Positions 31,965-40,997 of a stretch of DNA of 64,000 nucleotides are shown one piece after another (within the stretch, counting starts at the first letter, position 1; each line of letters opens with the position of its first letter). Both the position numbers and the translations under genes were made by a program. The notes beneath the pieces are model-generated. The model searched no databases and was not told the DNA's origin. It saw only the letters and a list, made by a program, of their open reading frames with translations. The stretch is taken from positions 2,294,001 through 2,358,000 of the forward strand of contig NZ_CP130427.1 in the NCBI RefSeq assembly GCF_030518795.1, written 5' to 3'. The stretch comes from Micromonospora sp. NBRC 110009 (GTDB lineage: Bacteria > Actinomycetota > Actinomycetes > Mycobacteriales > Micromonosporaceae).

Positions 31965-33353
31965 TCAGGCCGTGGCCGCCGGGCGGAGCACCACCCGGCC
32001 GGCGAGCAGCACCCCGACCAGCGCGCAGCCGGCCGCCACGGCCAGGGTGAGCGCGTACTGCGCCGGCCCGGGAGCCGCGCCGGCGGCCAGCACCGCGCCG
32101 GTCAGCGCCAGCACGGTGGCCGCGGCCAGCGAGTCGCCCAGTTGCAGGGCGGAACTGTTGCGGCCCTGCTCGTCGGGGGCGGAGAGCGCCAGGGTGAGCA
32201 CCGACAGGGACGGGTAGAGCAGCCCCATGCCGAGGCCCGCGACGGCCCAGGCGAGCACCGCAGCCGCCACCGGCACGCCGGGCAGCAGGGCCAGCGTGAC
32301 CCCGGCCGTGCCGGTGGCGACGCAGGCCAGGCCGGCCCGGGGCAGGGTGGCGGCGGAGCGCGGCGTGGCGAGCCGGCCCTGGATCCACGAACCGACCGAC
32401 CAGGCCAGCGCCCCGACGGTCAGCACCAGGCCGGCCGCGGTCGGCGAGAAGTGCCGTTCCCGGGAGAGCATCAGCGGGATCACCACCTCCGCCCCGGCGA
32501 ACGCCGCCGAGGCGAGCCCTCGCAGGCCGATCACCGTCGGCAGCCCGCGGGCGGCCCGCAGGAAGCCGGCCGGCAGCAGCCGCGGAACGCAGACCAGCAG
32601 CCCGACCAGCGCCGCCCCGACCAGACCGACGGCGAGCGCACCGCGCTGCTGCCCCCCGTAGTGCAGCAGTGCGGCGCTCGCCCCCGCCCCGCAGGCCCAG
32701 CCGATCCGGGCCAGCGCGCCGGCCGCCGGCCGGACCCGGTCCGCCGCGCCCAGCGCCCGCAGCCCGGGCTGGATCAGCAGCACCGCCGGCACCGCGACGA
32801 GCGGCACCGCGAGGAATACCCACCGCCAGCCCAGATGCTCGACGATGAGACCGGCCAGCGCCGGACCGACCAGCGACGGCACCACCCAGGCCGCGGCGAA
32901 CGCGGCGAAGACCTTGCGCCGCAACTCCTCCGGGTACGCCTGCCCGACGATCACGTACAGCGCGACGGAGAGGAGGCCGGAGCCGAAGCCCTGCACCACC
33001 CGGCCGACGACTAGCACCCCCATCGTCGGGGCCGCCCCGGCGACCACCAGCCCCGCCACGAACCAGGCCACCCCGTGCCACATCGACGCCCGCGGGCCGC
33101 GCGCGTCGCACCAGATGCCGGAGACCACCATGGCCACGACGCCGGAGGCGAACGGGCCACCGAAGGCGAGGGCGTACAGGCTCAACCCGTCGAGGCTGCG
33201 GGCCACCGTGGGCATCGCGGTGCCCACCGCGAGGGCCTCGAACGCCAGCAGGGACACCAGCGCCACGCTGCCGACGGTCATCGCCCGCAGGCGCGGCGAG
33301 TACAGGCGGACGGGCGGGGTCGATGGAACGGCGGTGGCGGTCGACATGGGCAC
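31965..33353 (-). CDS. MFS transporter, drug:H+ antiporter type
   Basis: This 462-residue protein has about 14 hydrophobic segments, with MFS landmarks ALAVGTAMPTVARSLDG (helix 1), VVGRVVQGFGSGLLSVALYV (motif C region), GPALAGLIVEHLGWRWVFLA and SRERHFSPTAAGLVLTVGAL. The pattern fits DHA2-like exporters. Start: GTG 33353 or ATG 33347. A MerR-type operator lies just upstream (33363-33382), so it is probably induced by a drug through a MerR-family activator encoded elsewhere. Confidence 0.9.
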   Translation of the reverse strand: MPMSTATAVPSTPPVRLYSPRLRAMTVGSVALVSLLAFEALAVGTAMPTVARSLDGLSLYALAFGGPFASGVVAMVVSGIWCDARGPRASMWHGVAWFVAGLVVAGAAPTMGVLVVGRVVQGFGSGLLSVALYVIVGQAYPEELRRKVFAAFAAAWVVPSLVGPALAGLIVEHLGWRWVFLAVPLVAVPAVLLIQPGLRALGAADRVRPAAGALARIGWACGAGASAALLHYGGQQRGALAVGLVGAALVGLLVCVPRLLPAGFLRAARGLPTVIGLRGLASAAFAGAEVVIPLMLSRERHFSPTAAGLVLTVGALAWSVGSWIQGRLATPRSAATLPRAGLACVATGTAGVTLALLPGVPVAAAVLAWAVAGLGMGLLYPSLSVLTLALSAPDEQGRNSSALQLGDSLAAATVLALTGAVLAAGAAPGPAQYALTLAVAAGCALVGVLLAGRVVLRPAATA

Positions 33354-33362
33354 AAGCTTGGG

Positions 33363-33382
33363 ACCTCAACGTGGGTTGAGGT
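33363..33382 (-). promoter_or_regulatory. MerR-type operator (ACCTCAAC-N4-GTTGAGGT)
   Basis: A perfect 8-bp inverted repeat with a 4-nt centre, 10 nt before the MFS start. It resembles the CCTCAA...TTGAGG operators of SoxR-like and other MerR regulators, which sit between -35 and -10. TTGACC overlaps its upstream end and could be the -35. Confidence 0.6.
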
Positions 33383-33402
33383 CAACGGTGAGCCCCGTCT
33401 CG

Positions 33403-33663
33403 TCAGGCCGACTCGAGCGCCTCACCGATGCCCTTGACCAATCCGGACATGTGCTGATCGGCCAGGAGATGCCCGGCGGTGATCACCAGGGCCATCGGCC
33501 ACTCGATGACCTGGAGAGCGGCGAGCACGCCCAGCCCCGCGTAGTAGACGACCTTGTCCGGCGGGGGCACCGCAACCTCGCCCAGCATCGGGATCTCCAC
33601 CCGTCGGCAGTAGGTGTTGAGCGTCTCGTGCGACCCACTGAGGTGCCGCGTCAGCGTGCTCAT
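33403..33663 (-). CDS. 86-residue membrane-associated protein near the P-type ATPase
   Basis: ATG 33663 has GGGGAGG five nt upstream. A polar N-terminus (SGSHETLNTYCRRVEIPMLG) precedes a hydrophobic stretch at about 39-67 (VVYYAGLGVLAALQVIEWPM, ALVITAGHLLADQH). It is divergent from the P-type ATPase locus. Small membrane proteins commonly accompany Ctp-type ATPase genes in actinobacteria, but no family can be assigned with certainty. Confidence 0.7.
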   Translation of the reverse strand: MSTLTRHLSGSHETLNTYCRRVEIPMLGEVAVPPPDKVVYYAGLGVLAALQVIEWPMALVITAGHLLADQHMSGLVKGIGEALESA

Positions 33664-33824
33664 CTCCGCCTCCCCGTTCCGACGACCACGATCGGCGTGC
33701 GAGCGGCATTCCACCGGCGACCCGGTCCATGCCCCGGGCAGCGAGGAATTTTGCCCTGCTGAGGGGGCATAACGGACGCCCGGCCGGGAAGTCGGCCCGC
33801 CGGGACGAGGGCGCGGGAGGCGAG

Positions 33825-33896
33825 ATGGCGCACGGCGAGCACGGCCACGGGAGCACCGGGGAGCGGGGCCGACCGCTCGGCCGTACGCCTCGATGA
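33825..33896 (+). CDS. His-rich 23-residue leader ORF of the P-type ATPase
   Basis: ATG 33825 is preceded by GGGAGG with 4-nt spacing. The peptide begins MAHGEHGHG (three His in nine residues) and continues Arg/Gly-rich. Its TGA overlaps the ATPase ATG as ATGA (33893-33896), so translation of the two could be coupled. His clusters bind metals, so a metal-responsive leader is possible; there is no direct evidence. Confidence 0.45.
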   Translation: MAHGEHGHGSTGERGRPLGRTPR

Positions 33897-34441
33897 CCTC
33901 CCTGGGCCGGTACGCCGGCCTCCTGCTGTCGCCGGCCACGGTGCCGGTCGCTGCCGCACGGGTCGCCCGTACCGTCGCCACCGCCGTTCCGGGCGCCGCC
34001 CGGGCCACCGCCTCGGCGGCGCAGCACGCGGCCCCCCGCACGGTCGGCGAGGCGGCAGGCGGCGTCGGCGCGGCGGCCGGCCGGCTGGCCCGGCTCGCCG
34101 GGCTCACCCGCCGCCGGGTCTGGTCCTGGGACGGCCGGCACCACATCGAGGTGCACGGCGTCTGCCAGGACGGCGGTGACGGTCTGGCCCGGCAGGTCGA
34201 GGCGGCGCTGGAACGGATACCCGGAGTGGCCTGGGCCCGGGTGAACGCGCCGTCCGGCCGGGTGGTCGTCGCCGTCGAGGAGCCGAAACCGAAACTGCGC
34301 GAGCTGATCGCCACGGTGGCGCGCGCCGAGCGGACGTGCCCGTACGAGCCGGACCCGGAGATCCCGCCGCCGCACCCGCCCGAGGAGGGCCCCGCACGCC
34401 CCGCACCCTGGGCGCGCTGGTCTCCGACGGGCTCGGCCTGA
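33893..34441 (+). CDS. P-type ATPase, N-terminal segment (5' part of a split gene)
   Basis: The frame gives 182 codons; about the first 167 look authentic. They contain an Ala-rich segment and an HMA-like fold (HHIEVHGVCQDGG and RIPGVAWARVNAPSGRVVVA) lacking the CxxC metal pair. Large mycobacterial-type CtpI ATPases begin this way and continue as one chain. Here the natural continuation is in the -1 frame from about 34393, right after the heptamer GGGCCCC (34387-34393). The last residues (about 168-182) are then artefacts of reading on. Confidence 0.7.
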   Translation: MTSLGRYAGLLLSPATVPVAAARVARTVATAVPGAARATASAAQHAAPRTVGEAAGGVGAAAGRLARLAGLTRRRVWSWDGRHHIEVHGVCQDGGDGLARQVEAALERIPGVAWARVNAPSGRVVVAVEEPKPKLRELIATVARAERTCPYEPDPEIPPPHPPEEGPARPAPWARWSPTGSA

Positions 34442-37400
34442 CCATCTCGGCGGCCACCCGCATCCTGCCGTTCACCCCGGTTCCGGGTGAGGTGGCCGGC
34501 TTCCTCAGCGCGGTCGACCTGCATCCGAGGCTGCACGCGCTGGCCGGTCGGGGACTGCGCGCAGACCCCCGCGCCGAGGTGATCTTCCCGCTCGTCGAGG
34601 CGGTCGTGCAGGGCCTCACCGGCGGCTGGGCCGGCATCGTGCTGGACGGCGCGCAGCGGGTGGTCCAGTGGGGCGAGGCGCGGGCCCAGCTCGCCGCCTG
34701 GTCGAAGGCCGAGCCGAGGCTGACCGGCAGCCCCGAGCGGGCCGTCGCCCGGGTGCCGGACGGGGAGCGCCCCTGCGCCGTCCCCGACGGCCCGGCCGAA
34801 CGGTACATCTCCCGGGCGCTGGCGGTCGGGGCGGCGGCCGGCGCGGCGGCGGCGCCGGTGGCCGGCGGGAAACGGGCCGCCGCGCTGGCCCTCTCCTCGC
34901 TGCCCAAGGCGCCGGGAAGCGGTCGTGAGGGGTACGCCGCCCAACTCGGCCGGATGCTGGCCCGGCGCGGGGTCATCGCCATGGACCGCAGCGTGCTGCG
35001 CGAGCTGGACCGGATCGACACGGTGGTGCTGGACGCCCGGGTGCTCGGCTCGGACCGGGGCGTCCTGGCCGACCTGGCGCCCCTGCCCGGCGCGGACACC
35101 GGGCAGGTGGCCGCCCGGGCCTTCGCCCTGTTCGATCCGGCGGAGCCGGACGGGGTACGGCAGGCCGACGGCTGGCGGCTCGGCCCGCTGAACCGGATCG
35201 ACGCCCACGATCCCGGGGACACCCCGGACAGCCGGCGGCTCCGCGAGGACGGCGGCCGGCTGCTCGGCCTGGCGGACGGCGACACCCTCGCCGCGGTCGT
35301 CCGGGTCGAGCCGGAGCCCGCGCCCGGCGTGGACGTCCTGCCCACCGCCGTCCGCCAGGCCGGCCTGCGGCTCGTGGTGGCCGGTGACGACGACGGCCGG
35401 TACGGCTTCGCCGACGCGTTGCTGCCTGGCGGCGCCCACCTCGCCGACTCGGTACGCGCCCTGCAACGGGAGGGCGCCGTCGTCATGCTGGTCTCCGGCG
35501 ACCGGGCCGGGCTGGCAGCCGCCGACTGCGGGCTCGGCGTGTCCGCCCCGGACGACCTCCCGCCGTGGGGCGCGCACCTGCTGGTCGGCGACGACCTGCG
35601 GATTCCCGCGCTGCTGATCGACGCCACCGGGGTGGCCCGCCGGATGACCGGGCAGAACATCCGGATCGCGATGGCCGGCAGCGGTCTCGGCGCGCTCGGC
35701 GCGTTCACCGCCGCACCCGAACTGCTGCCCGGTCGGACCTACGCCGCGGTCAACGGCGCCGCCGCGCTCGCCTTCGCACATGGCGTGTGGCGGGCGCACC
35801 GGCTGCCGGACCGCACCCGCACCCCGTCCCCCGCGCTGACCGTGTGGCACCTGATGCCGGTGCAGACCGCCCTCGACCAGCTCGGCACCGACCCGAACGG
35901 GTTGACCAGCGAGGAGGCGGCCCGCCGCCGCCGGGAGGTGACCGGCGGCGGGGCCGGCCCCGCCGGGCTGCTCCGGGTCTTCGTGGAGGAGCTGTCCAAC
36001 CCGCTCACCCCGGTGCTCGCCGCCGGGGCGGTGCTCTCCGCCGCATTCGGCTCGCTGGTCGACGCGGCGCTCGTCGGCGGCGTGGTCGGCGGATCGGCGC
36101 TGGTCGGCGCGGTGCACCAGCGCAACACCGAGCGCTCCCTGTCCGAGCTGCTGTCCCGCTCCGCGGTGACCGCGCGGGTGTTCCGGGACGGCGTCGAGCA
36201 GGTGGTGCCGGCCGAGGACCTGGTGGCCGGGGACGTGGTCGCGGTCGGCGCCGGGGACGCCATCCCGGCCGACTGCCGGCTGATCAGCTCGGACGGGCTG
36301 GAGGCCGACGAGTCATCGCTGACCGGCGAGTCGCTGCCGGTGGCCAAGTCCCCCGAGCCGGTGGTCGCGGCGGCCGTCGCCGAGCGCCACTCCATGCTCT
36401 ACGAGGGCACCACCGTCGCCGCCGGCCACGGCACCGCGGTCGTGGTGGCGACCGGGGAGGAGACCGAGGCGGGACGGAGCCTCGCCCTGGCCCGGCAGGC
36501 CCCGCCGGCCAGCGGGGTGGAGGCCCGGCTCGGAAAGCTGACCAACGCGGCCGTACCGCTCGCGGCCGGCTCGGCGATCGCGGTGGCCGGGGCGGGACTG
36601 CTCCGGGGCGTACCCCTGGCGGCTACGGCGGCGACCGCCGCGAACCTGGCCGTGGCCTCGGTGCCTGAGGGGCTGCCGTTCCTGGTCAGCGCCGCGCAGC
36701 TGGCGGCGGCGCGGCGGCTGGCCGAGCACGGCGCGCTGGTCCGCAACCCCCGGACCATCGAGGCGCTGGGCCGGGTCGACGTGCTCTGCTTCGACAAGAC
36801 CGGCACCCTGACCGAGGGGAAGCTGCTGCTGGCCGGGGTGGGCTCCGGCGACGACCGGTACGCCCCACCCGATCGGCTGGACCAGCCGCTGCGGCTGACC
36901 CTGGCCACGGCGCTGCGGGCCACCCCGCCGGCGGCCGACCCGGACGAGTTGCCCCAGCAGACCGACCGGGCGGTCCGCCGGGGCGCGGGCACGGCCGGGG
37001 TGGTGGAGCAGACCGGCGCGGCGGCCTGGACGGCGGTGGGCGGGCTGCCGTTCGAGCCGTCCCGGGGCTACCACGCCACAGTCGGGCGCGACGCCGACGG
37101 CCTGCTGCTCAGCGTCAAGGGCGCCCCCGAGTCGGTGCTGCCGCGCTGCACGGCCCGGCGGACCGAGCGGGGCGACGAGCCGCTGGACGGGATCGGCCGG
37201 GACGGGCTGCACGCCATGCTCGCCGAACGGGCCGGGGCCGGGCATCGGATCCTCGCCGTCGCCGAGTGCCGGATCGGCACCGAGTCAGTCAACGACGAGC
37301 AGGTGGAGGGGCTGGTCTTCCTCGGCTTCCTGGCCCTCGCCGACGGGGTGCGGGAGAGCGCGGCGCCCGCGGTCCGCCGGATCCGGCAGGCCGGCGTGCA

Positions 37401-38430
37401 CACCATCATGATCACCGGTGACCATCCGGCCACCGCCGCGGCGATCGCCGCGACGATCAGTCCCGACCACGGCGAGCAGCAGGTGGTCACCGCGACCGAC
37501 CTGGACCGGCTCGACGACGAGGCGCTGGCCGCGCGGCTGATGGCGACCGACGTGGTGGCCCGGTGCACCCCGGCGCACAAGGTCCGCATCATCCAGGCGC
37601 TGCAGCGGCACGGGCGGACCGTGGCGATGACCGGGGACGGCGCCAACGACGCGCCGGCGATCCGGCTGGCCGACGTGGGCATCGCGCTCGGCCAGCGGGG
37701 CACCCCGGCGGCGCGCGCCGCCGCCGACCTGGTGGTCACCGACGACCGGCTGGAGACGATCATCGCCACCCTGGTGGAGGGCCGGGCGATGTGGTCCTCG
37801 GTCCGCCACGCGCTGAGCATCCTCGTCGGCGGCAACCTCGGCGAGATCGCGTTCAGCATCCTGACCGCCGCCAGCACCGGCCGGTCCGCGCTGACCGGCC
37901 GGCAACTGCTCCTGGTCAACCTGCTCACCGACCTGGTGCCGGCGCTGGCCATCGCGGTCCGGCCGCCCGCCTCGGACCGGGCCGACCACCTGCTGCGGGA
38001 GGGGCCGGACAGCTCCCTCGGCGAGACGATGACCCGGGAGATCGCGCTGCGGGCGGGGGCCACCACGCTGGGCGCGACCGCCGGTTGGACGCTGGCCCGG
38101 TACACCGGGCGGAACCGCCGGGCCGGCACCGTCGCGCTCGCCTCCCTCGTCGGCACCCAGCTCGGCCAGACCGTGCTGGCCGGCGGGACCAGCCCGACCG
38201 TCCTGGCCTCCACCGCCGCCTCGATCGGGGTGCTGGTGGCGGTGGTGCAGACCCCCGGGGTCAGCCAGTTCTTCGGCTGCACCCCGCTCGGCCCGGTGGG
38301 CTGGACCATCGCCGCCGGCTCCGCGCTCGGCGCCACCTTCGCCAACGGCGCGCTCACCCGGCTGGTCGACCGCCTCCCGCAGCACGGCCTCCACCCGCAT
38401 GGGCCGACCGATCAGGGGTACGGCGCCTGA
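34336..38430 (+). CDS. CtpI-like P-type cation-transporting ATPase (main part)
   Basis: The frame opens at GTG 34336; authentic sequence begins near TLGALVSDGLGLTIS (34405). The catalytic half has TGES (about 36323), PEGLP in helix 4 (about 36665), the phosphorylated Asp in FDKTGTLTEGK (36793), KGAPESVLPRC and TGDGANDAPAIRLADVGIAL. The N-terminal third looks like an ancient duplication with a dead P-domain: DRIDTVVLDARVL stands where the active half has GRVDVLCFDKTGTL. PEGLP suggests P2-type specificity (Ca, Na or related) instead of the heavy-metal CPx type, but the ion is unknown. Confidence 0.88.
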   Translation: MPVRAGPGDPAAAPARGGPRTPRTLGALVSDGLGLTISAATRILPFTPVPGEVAGFLSAVDLHPRLHALAGRGLRADPRAEVIFPLVEAVVQGLTGGWAGIVLDGAQRVVQWGEARAQLAAWSKAEPRLTGSPERAVARVPDGERPCAVPDGPAERYISRALAVGAAAGAAAAPVAGGKRAAALALSSLPKAPGSGREGYAAQLGRMLARRGVIAMDRSVLRELDRIDTVVLDARVLGSDRGVLADLAPLPGADTGQVAARAFALFDPAEPDGVRQADGWRLGPLNRIDAHDPGDTPDSRRLREDGGRLLGLADGDTLAAVVRVEPEPAPGVDVLPTAVRQAGLRLVVAGDDDGRYGFADALLPGGAHLADSVRALQREGAVVMLVSGDRAGLAAADCGLGVSAPDDLPPWGAHLLVGDDLRIPALLIDATGVARRMTGQNIRIAMAGSGLGALGAFTAAPELLPGRTYAAVNGAAALAFAHGVWRAHRLPDRTRTPSPALTVWHLMPVQTALDQLGTDPNGLTSEEAARRRREVTGGGAGPAGLLRVFVEELSNPLTPVLAAGAVLSAAFGSLVDAALVGGVVGGSALVGAVHQRNTERSLSELLSRSAVTARVFRDGVEQVVPAEDLVAGDVVAVGAGDAIPADCRLISSDGLEADESSLTGESLPVAKSPEPVVAAAVAERHSMLYEGTTVAAGHGTAVVVATGEETEAGRSLALARQAPPASGVEARLGKLTNAAVPLAAGSAIAVAGAGLLRGVPLAATAATAANLAVASVPEGLPFLVSAAQLAAARRLAEHGALVRNPRTIEALGRVDVLCFDKTGTLTEGKLLLAGVGSGDDRYAPPDRLDQPLRLTLATALRATPPAADPDELPQQTDRAVRRGAGTAGVVEQTGAAAWTAVGGLPFEPSRGYHATVGRDADGLLLSVKGAPESVLPRCTARRTERGDEPLDGIGRDGLHAMLAERAGAGHRILAVAECRIGTESVNDEQVEGLVFLGFLALADGVRESAAPAVRRIRQAGVHTIMITGDHPATAAAIAATISPDHGEQQVVTATDLDRLDDEALAARLMATDVVARCTPAHKVRIIQALQRHGRTVAMTGDGANDAPAIRLADVGIALGQRGTPAARAAADLVVTDDRLETIIATLVEGRAMWSSVRHALSILVGGNLGEIAFSILTAASTGRSALTGRQLLLVNLLTDLVPALAIAVRPPASDRADHLLREGPDSSLGETMTREIALRAGATTLGATAGWTLARYTGRNRRAGTVALASLVGTQLGQTVLAGGTSPTVLASTAASIGVLVAVVQTPGVSQFFGCTPLGPVGWTIAAGSALGATFANGALTRLVDRLPQHGLHPHGPTDQGYGA
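34387..34393 (+). other. candidate -1 frameshift site GGGCCCC
   Basis: In the frame of the N-terminal ORF the heptamer reads G GGC CCC, which is the X XXY YYZ form. A -1 slip joins ...PPHPPEEG to PRTPRTLGALVSDG in the main frame. A single-base deletion in this run would give the same picture. Confidence 0.45.
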
Positions 38431-38550
38431 GGTGACCTTTGTCGGCACGGCGACGACACCCTGACCGGGCGCCACCCGGCCCGGCGGGGACGGCGAACCG
38501 CCGCCCTCCCCGGCGCGGGCCGGAACAGGGCGGCGGTCGGGTCGAACGGG

Positions 38551-38970
38551 TCAGACGCGCTCGGAGATGGCCTCGATGAGGTCGCCCACCGGGCGCTCGG
38601 GCAGCGACCGGGCCACGTCGGCGACGGCCACGATGCCGACGAGTTCGTGCCCGTCGATCACCGGCAGCCGGCGTACCTTGTGCTTGCCCATGGTCCGCAG
38701 GATCTCGGCCGCGTCGTCGTCCGCGCCGATGGTCACGGCCTCACCCTGGGCCAGCTCACCCGCGGTCACGCTGCCCGGGTCGCGGCCCTCGGCGAGCACC
38801 TTCACCACGATGTCCCGGTCGGTCAGCATGCCCCGGAGGCGGTTGTCGTCGCCGCAGATCGGCAGCGAACCCACCCCCAGCTCGGCCATTCGCCGGGCGG
38901 CCGTACGCAGGTCGTCCTGCTCCCGAACACAGCTCACGTTGCTGGTCATGATCTCGCGTGCGGTCGGCAT
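38551..38970 (-). CDS. two-CBS-domain protein (paralogue of 28920)
   Basis: This 139-residue protein has CBS1 (AREIMTSNVSCVREQDDLRT, GMLTDRDIVVKVLAEG) and CBS2 (GEAVTIGADDDAAEILRTMG, KVRRLPVIDGHELVGIVAVA). It shares length and the GMLTDRDIVV core with the CBS protein at 28920. GAGG precedes the ATG. It is convergent with the P-type ATPase. Adenine-nucleotide binding is likely from the family. Confidence 0.9.
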   Translation of the reverse strand: MPTAREIMTSNVSCVREQDDLRTAARRMAELGVGSLPICGDDNRLRGMLTDRDIVVKVLAEGRDPGSVTAGELAQGEAVTIGADDDAAEILRTMGKHKVRRLPVIDGHELVGIVAVADVARSLPERPVGDLIEAISERV

Positions 38971-39089
38971 TGGTATGACACCTCACTTTCGGGGGGTTGT
39001 TACCTGTACCTCCTACCCCCGACACGCCGGGACATTCCGGGGACATGGCCGGCGGTCGGGCGGGAACGCAGCCGGTGGAGGTGATCGAG

Positions 39090-39380
39090 ATGCCGTTCAT
39101 CCAGACCGTGGAGTACCAGACCGACCGTCCCCAGGAGGTACGCACGCTCATCGAGGAGTGGGGTCGCCGGCATCCGTCCCCGGGTCCGGCGCGGCTCACG
39201 CTCGCCGAGGACCGGGACCAACCCGGCCACATGATGGTGGTAGCCGAGTTCGACAGCTACGAGCAGGCGATGAAGCACAGCGGACAGCCCGAGACCGCCG
39301 CGTACGCCGAGCGGATGCGGCGGTTGGCCAAGGGGGAGCCGCGCTACGTCAACCTCGACGTGGCCCACCAGGAGACCTGA
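39090..39380 (+). CDS. small dimeric alpha/beta-barrel protein
   Basis: This 96-residue protein reads MPFIQTVEYQTDRPQEVRTL and MMVVAEFDSYEQAMKHSGQP, with alternating strands and helices like the ABM/ferredoxin-like barrel. It has the family length but no conserved catalytic residues that I can name. A weak ribosome site (GGTGGAGGTG) precedes ATG 39090. It is divergent from the CBS gene. Confidence 0.7.
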   Translation: MPFIQTVEYQTDRPQEVRTLIEEWGRRHPSPGPARLTLAEDRDQPGHMMVVAEFDSYEQAMKHSGQPETAAYAERMRRLAKGEPRYVNLDVAHQET

Positions 39381-39464
39381 CCGGAACGCTCGGCGGCCGG
39401 CCGGGCACGACACGCCCCGGCCGGTCGACGCGCGCCCGGGCGAGGCATTGATTAGCGTGACGGC

Positions 39465-40988
39465 ATGGTCCACGACGAGCAGGGGCTCGTATCAGGCCGT
39501 CTGCTGAACGGCCGGTACCAGTCCGAGGAGCTGCTGGGCAGCGGCGGCATGGGCGAGGTGTGGCGGGGCCGGGACCTGCGACTGGAGCGGCCGGTCGCGA
39601 TCAAGGTGCTCACCGCCGCCGGTCTTCGCGAGCCGATGGCCGCCGAGCGCTTCGACCGCGAGGCGCGTACGGCGGCCCGGCTGGCCCACCCGCACATCGT
39701 CGGGGTGTACGACTTCGGCAGCGACGAGAACGCCTCCTACCTGGTCATGGAGCTGGTGGAGGGGCGGACGGTCGCGGCGCTGATCGCCGATGGCCCGCTT
39801 TCCGTCGGGCAGGCCGTGTCGATCGCCGTGCAGGCCTGCGACGGGCTCGCCGCCGCCCACGCGGCCGGGGTCGTGCATCGGGACATCAAGCCGGGAAACC
39901 TCATCGTCACGCCCCACGGCACGGTGAAGATCTGCGACTTCGGCATCGCCCGCCTGCCCCGGGCGGACGGGCAGGACGCCCTCACCGGGCCGGCGATCAA
40001 GCTGGGCACCAGCTCGTACATGTCGCCGGAGCAGGCACTCGGCCGGCCGGTCGACTCCCGCGCCGACCTCTACGGTCTGGGCTGCACCCTCTACGCGATG
40101 CTCGCCAGCCGGCCGCCCTTCGCCGGTGACCCGCTCGACGTGCTGCACCAGCACGTCAACCAACCGCCCCCGCAGCTGCGGGAGCAGCGGCCCGACGTAC
40201 CGACCGAGCTGGACGACCTGGTGCGCGAGCTGCTGGCCAAGGATCCGGCCGACCGCCCGGGTGACGCGGTCGTGGTCCGGGGCCGGCTCGCCGCCCTGCT
40301 GCCCCGGGCCGGTGGCCCCGTGGCGCCGGCCGTAACGGTTCAGCCGGCTCCGCCGGCGCCGGTCCCGCCGGCGAAGCCGGCCGGGGTGGGCCGGCCCGCG
40401 CCCGCCGCCGACCAGCCGGCCCGGCGGCGGTCCCGGGTGCTGCTCCTGACCGCCATGGTGGGCGTCGCACTGCTCGTCCTGGCCGGCGCCCTGCTGCTGC
40501 GCCCGCCCGCCGAACCCGCCGCCAGCGGCCCGGCCGCCCCGGCCACCCCGACCGCCCCAACTACCCTCACCACCTCGGTCACGGCGGCAGCTCCGCCCGT
40601 CGTGCCGGTCACCGTCGAGCCCGGCAGCCCCACCCCGCGTACGCTCGCGCCCACCACCCGCACCGCGGCCGACCGTACGCCGACGGCGCCCGCCACCTCC
40701 CGTGCCGTCAGCCCGGTGCCGCCCGCCGATCCGATCGTCGCGATGCGCCTGTCGATCCAGAAACAGGTCGACTCCGGCCAGTTGTCCCCGGACGCGGCCA
40801 AGGACCTGCACGCCAAGGTGGACGCCATCGCCAAGGAGATCACCGAAGGCGACACCAACGCGGCGACGGACCAGATCAAGAAGCTGCGCGACAAGCTGTC
40901 CGAGCTGCTGCGCGGCGGCAAGCTCAGCGCCGCCGGCTACGACGAGCTGTCCGCCGGGGTCGACCGGATCGCCGCCGAGTTGCCGTGA
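39465..40988 (+). CDS. transmembrane Ser/Thr protein kinase (PknB type)
   Basis: The cytoplasmic kinase domain (about 18-275) has the glycine loop LLGSGGMGEVW, catalytic Lys in VAIKVL, HRDIKPGN, DFGIA and SYMSPEQALG. A Pro-rich juxtamembrane region is followed by one helix (about 325-347, VLLLTAMVGVALLVLAGALL), a Pro/Thr-rich linker and an external helical domain of about 80 residues (LSIQKQVDSGQLSPDAAKDL). It has no PASTA repeats. The outer domain resembles repeats found on other actinobacterial kinases and could sense envelope state. Substrates are unknown. Confidence 0.93.
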   Translation: MVHDEQGLVSGRLLNGRYQSEELLGSGGMGEVWRGRDLRLERPVAIKVLTAAGLREPMAAERFDREARTAARLAHPHIVGVYDFGSDENASYLVMELVEGRTVAALIADGPLSVGQAVSIAVQACDGLAAAHAAGVVHRDIKPGNLIVTPHGTVKICDFGIARLPRADGQDALTGPAIKLGTSSYMSPEQALGRPVDSRADLYGLGCTLYAMLASRPPFAGDPLDVLHQHVNQPPPQLREQRPDVPTELDDLVRELLAKDPADRPGDAVVVRGRLAALLPRAGGPVAPAVTVQPAPPAPVPPAKPAGVGRPAPAADQPARRRSRVLLLTAMVGVALLVLAGALLLRPPAEPAASGPAAPATPTAPTTLTTSVTAAAPPVVPVTVEPGSPTPRTLAPTTRTAADRTPTAPATSRAVSPVPPADPIVAMRLSIQKQVDSGQLSPDAAKDLHAKVDAIAKEITEGDTNAATDQIKKLRDKLSELLRGGKLSAAGYDELSAGVDRIAAELP

Positions 40989-40997
40989 CCCCGACGG

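Noticed and set aside
33664..36117. Upstream extension of the 86-residue membrane-protein frame on the minus strand
   Set aside because: It runs antisense to the P-type ATPase; ATG 33663 with GGGGAGG is the convincing start.
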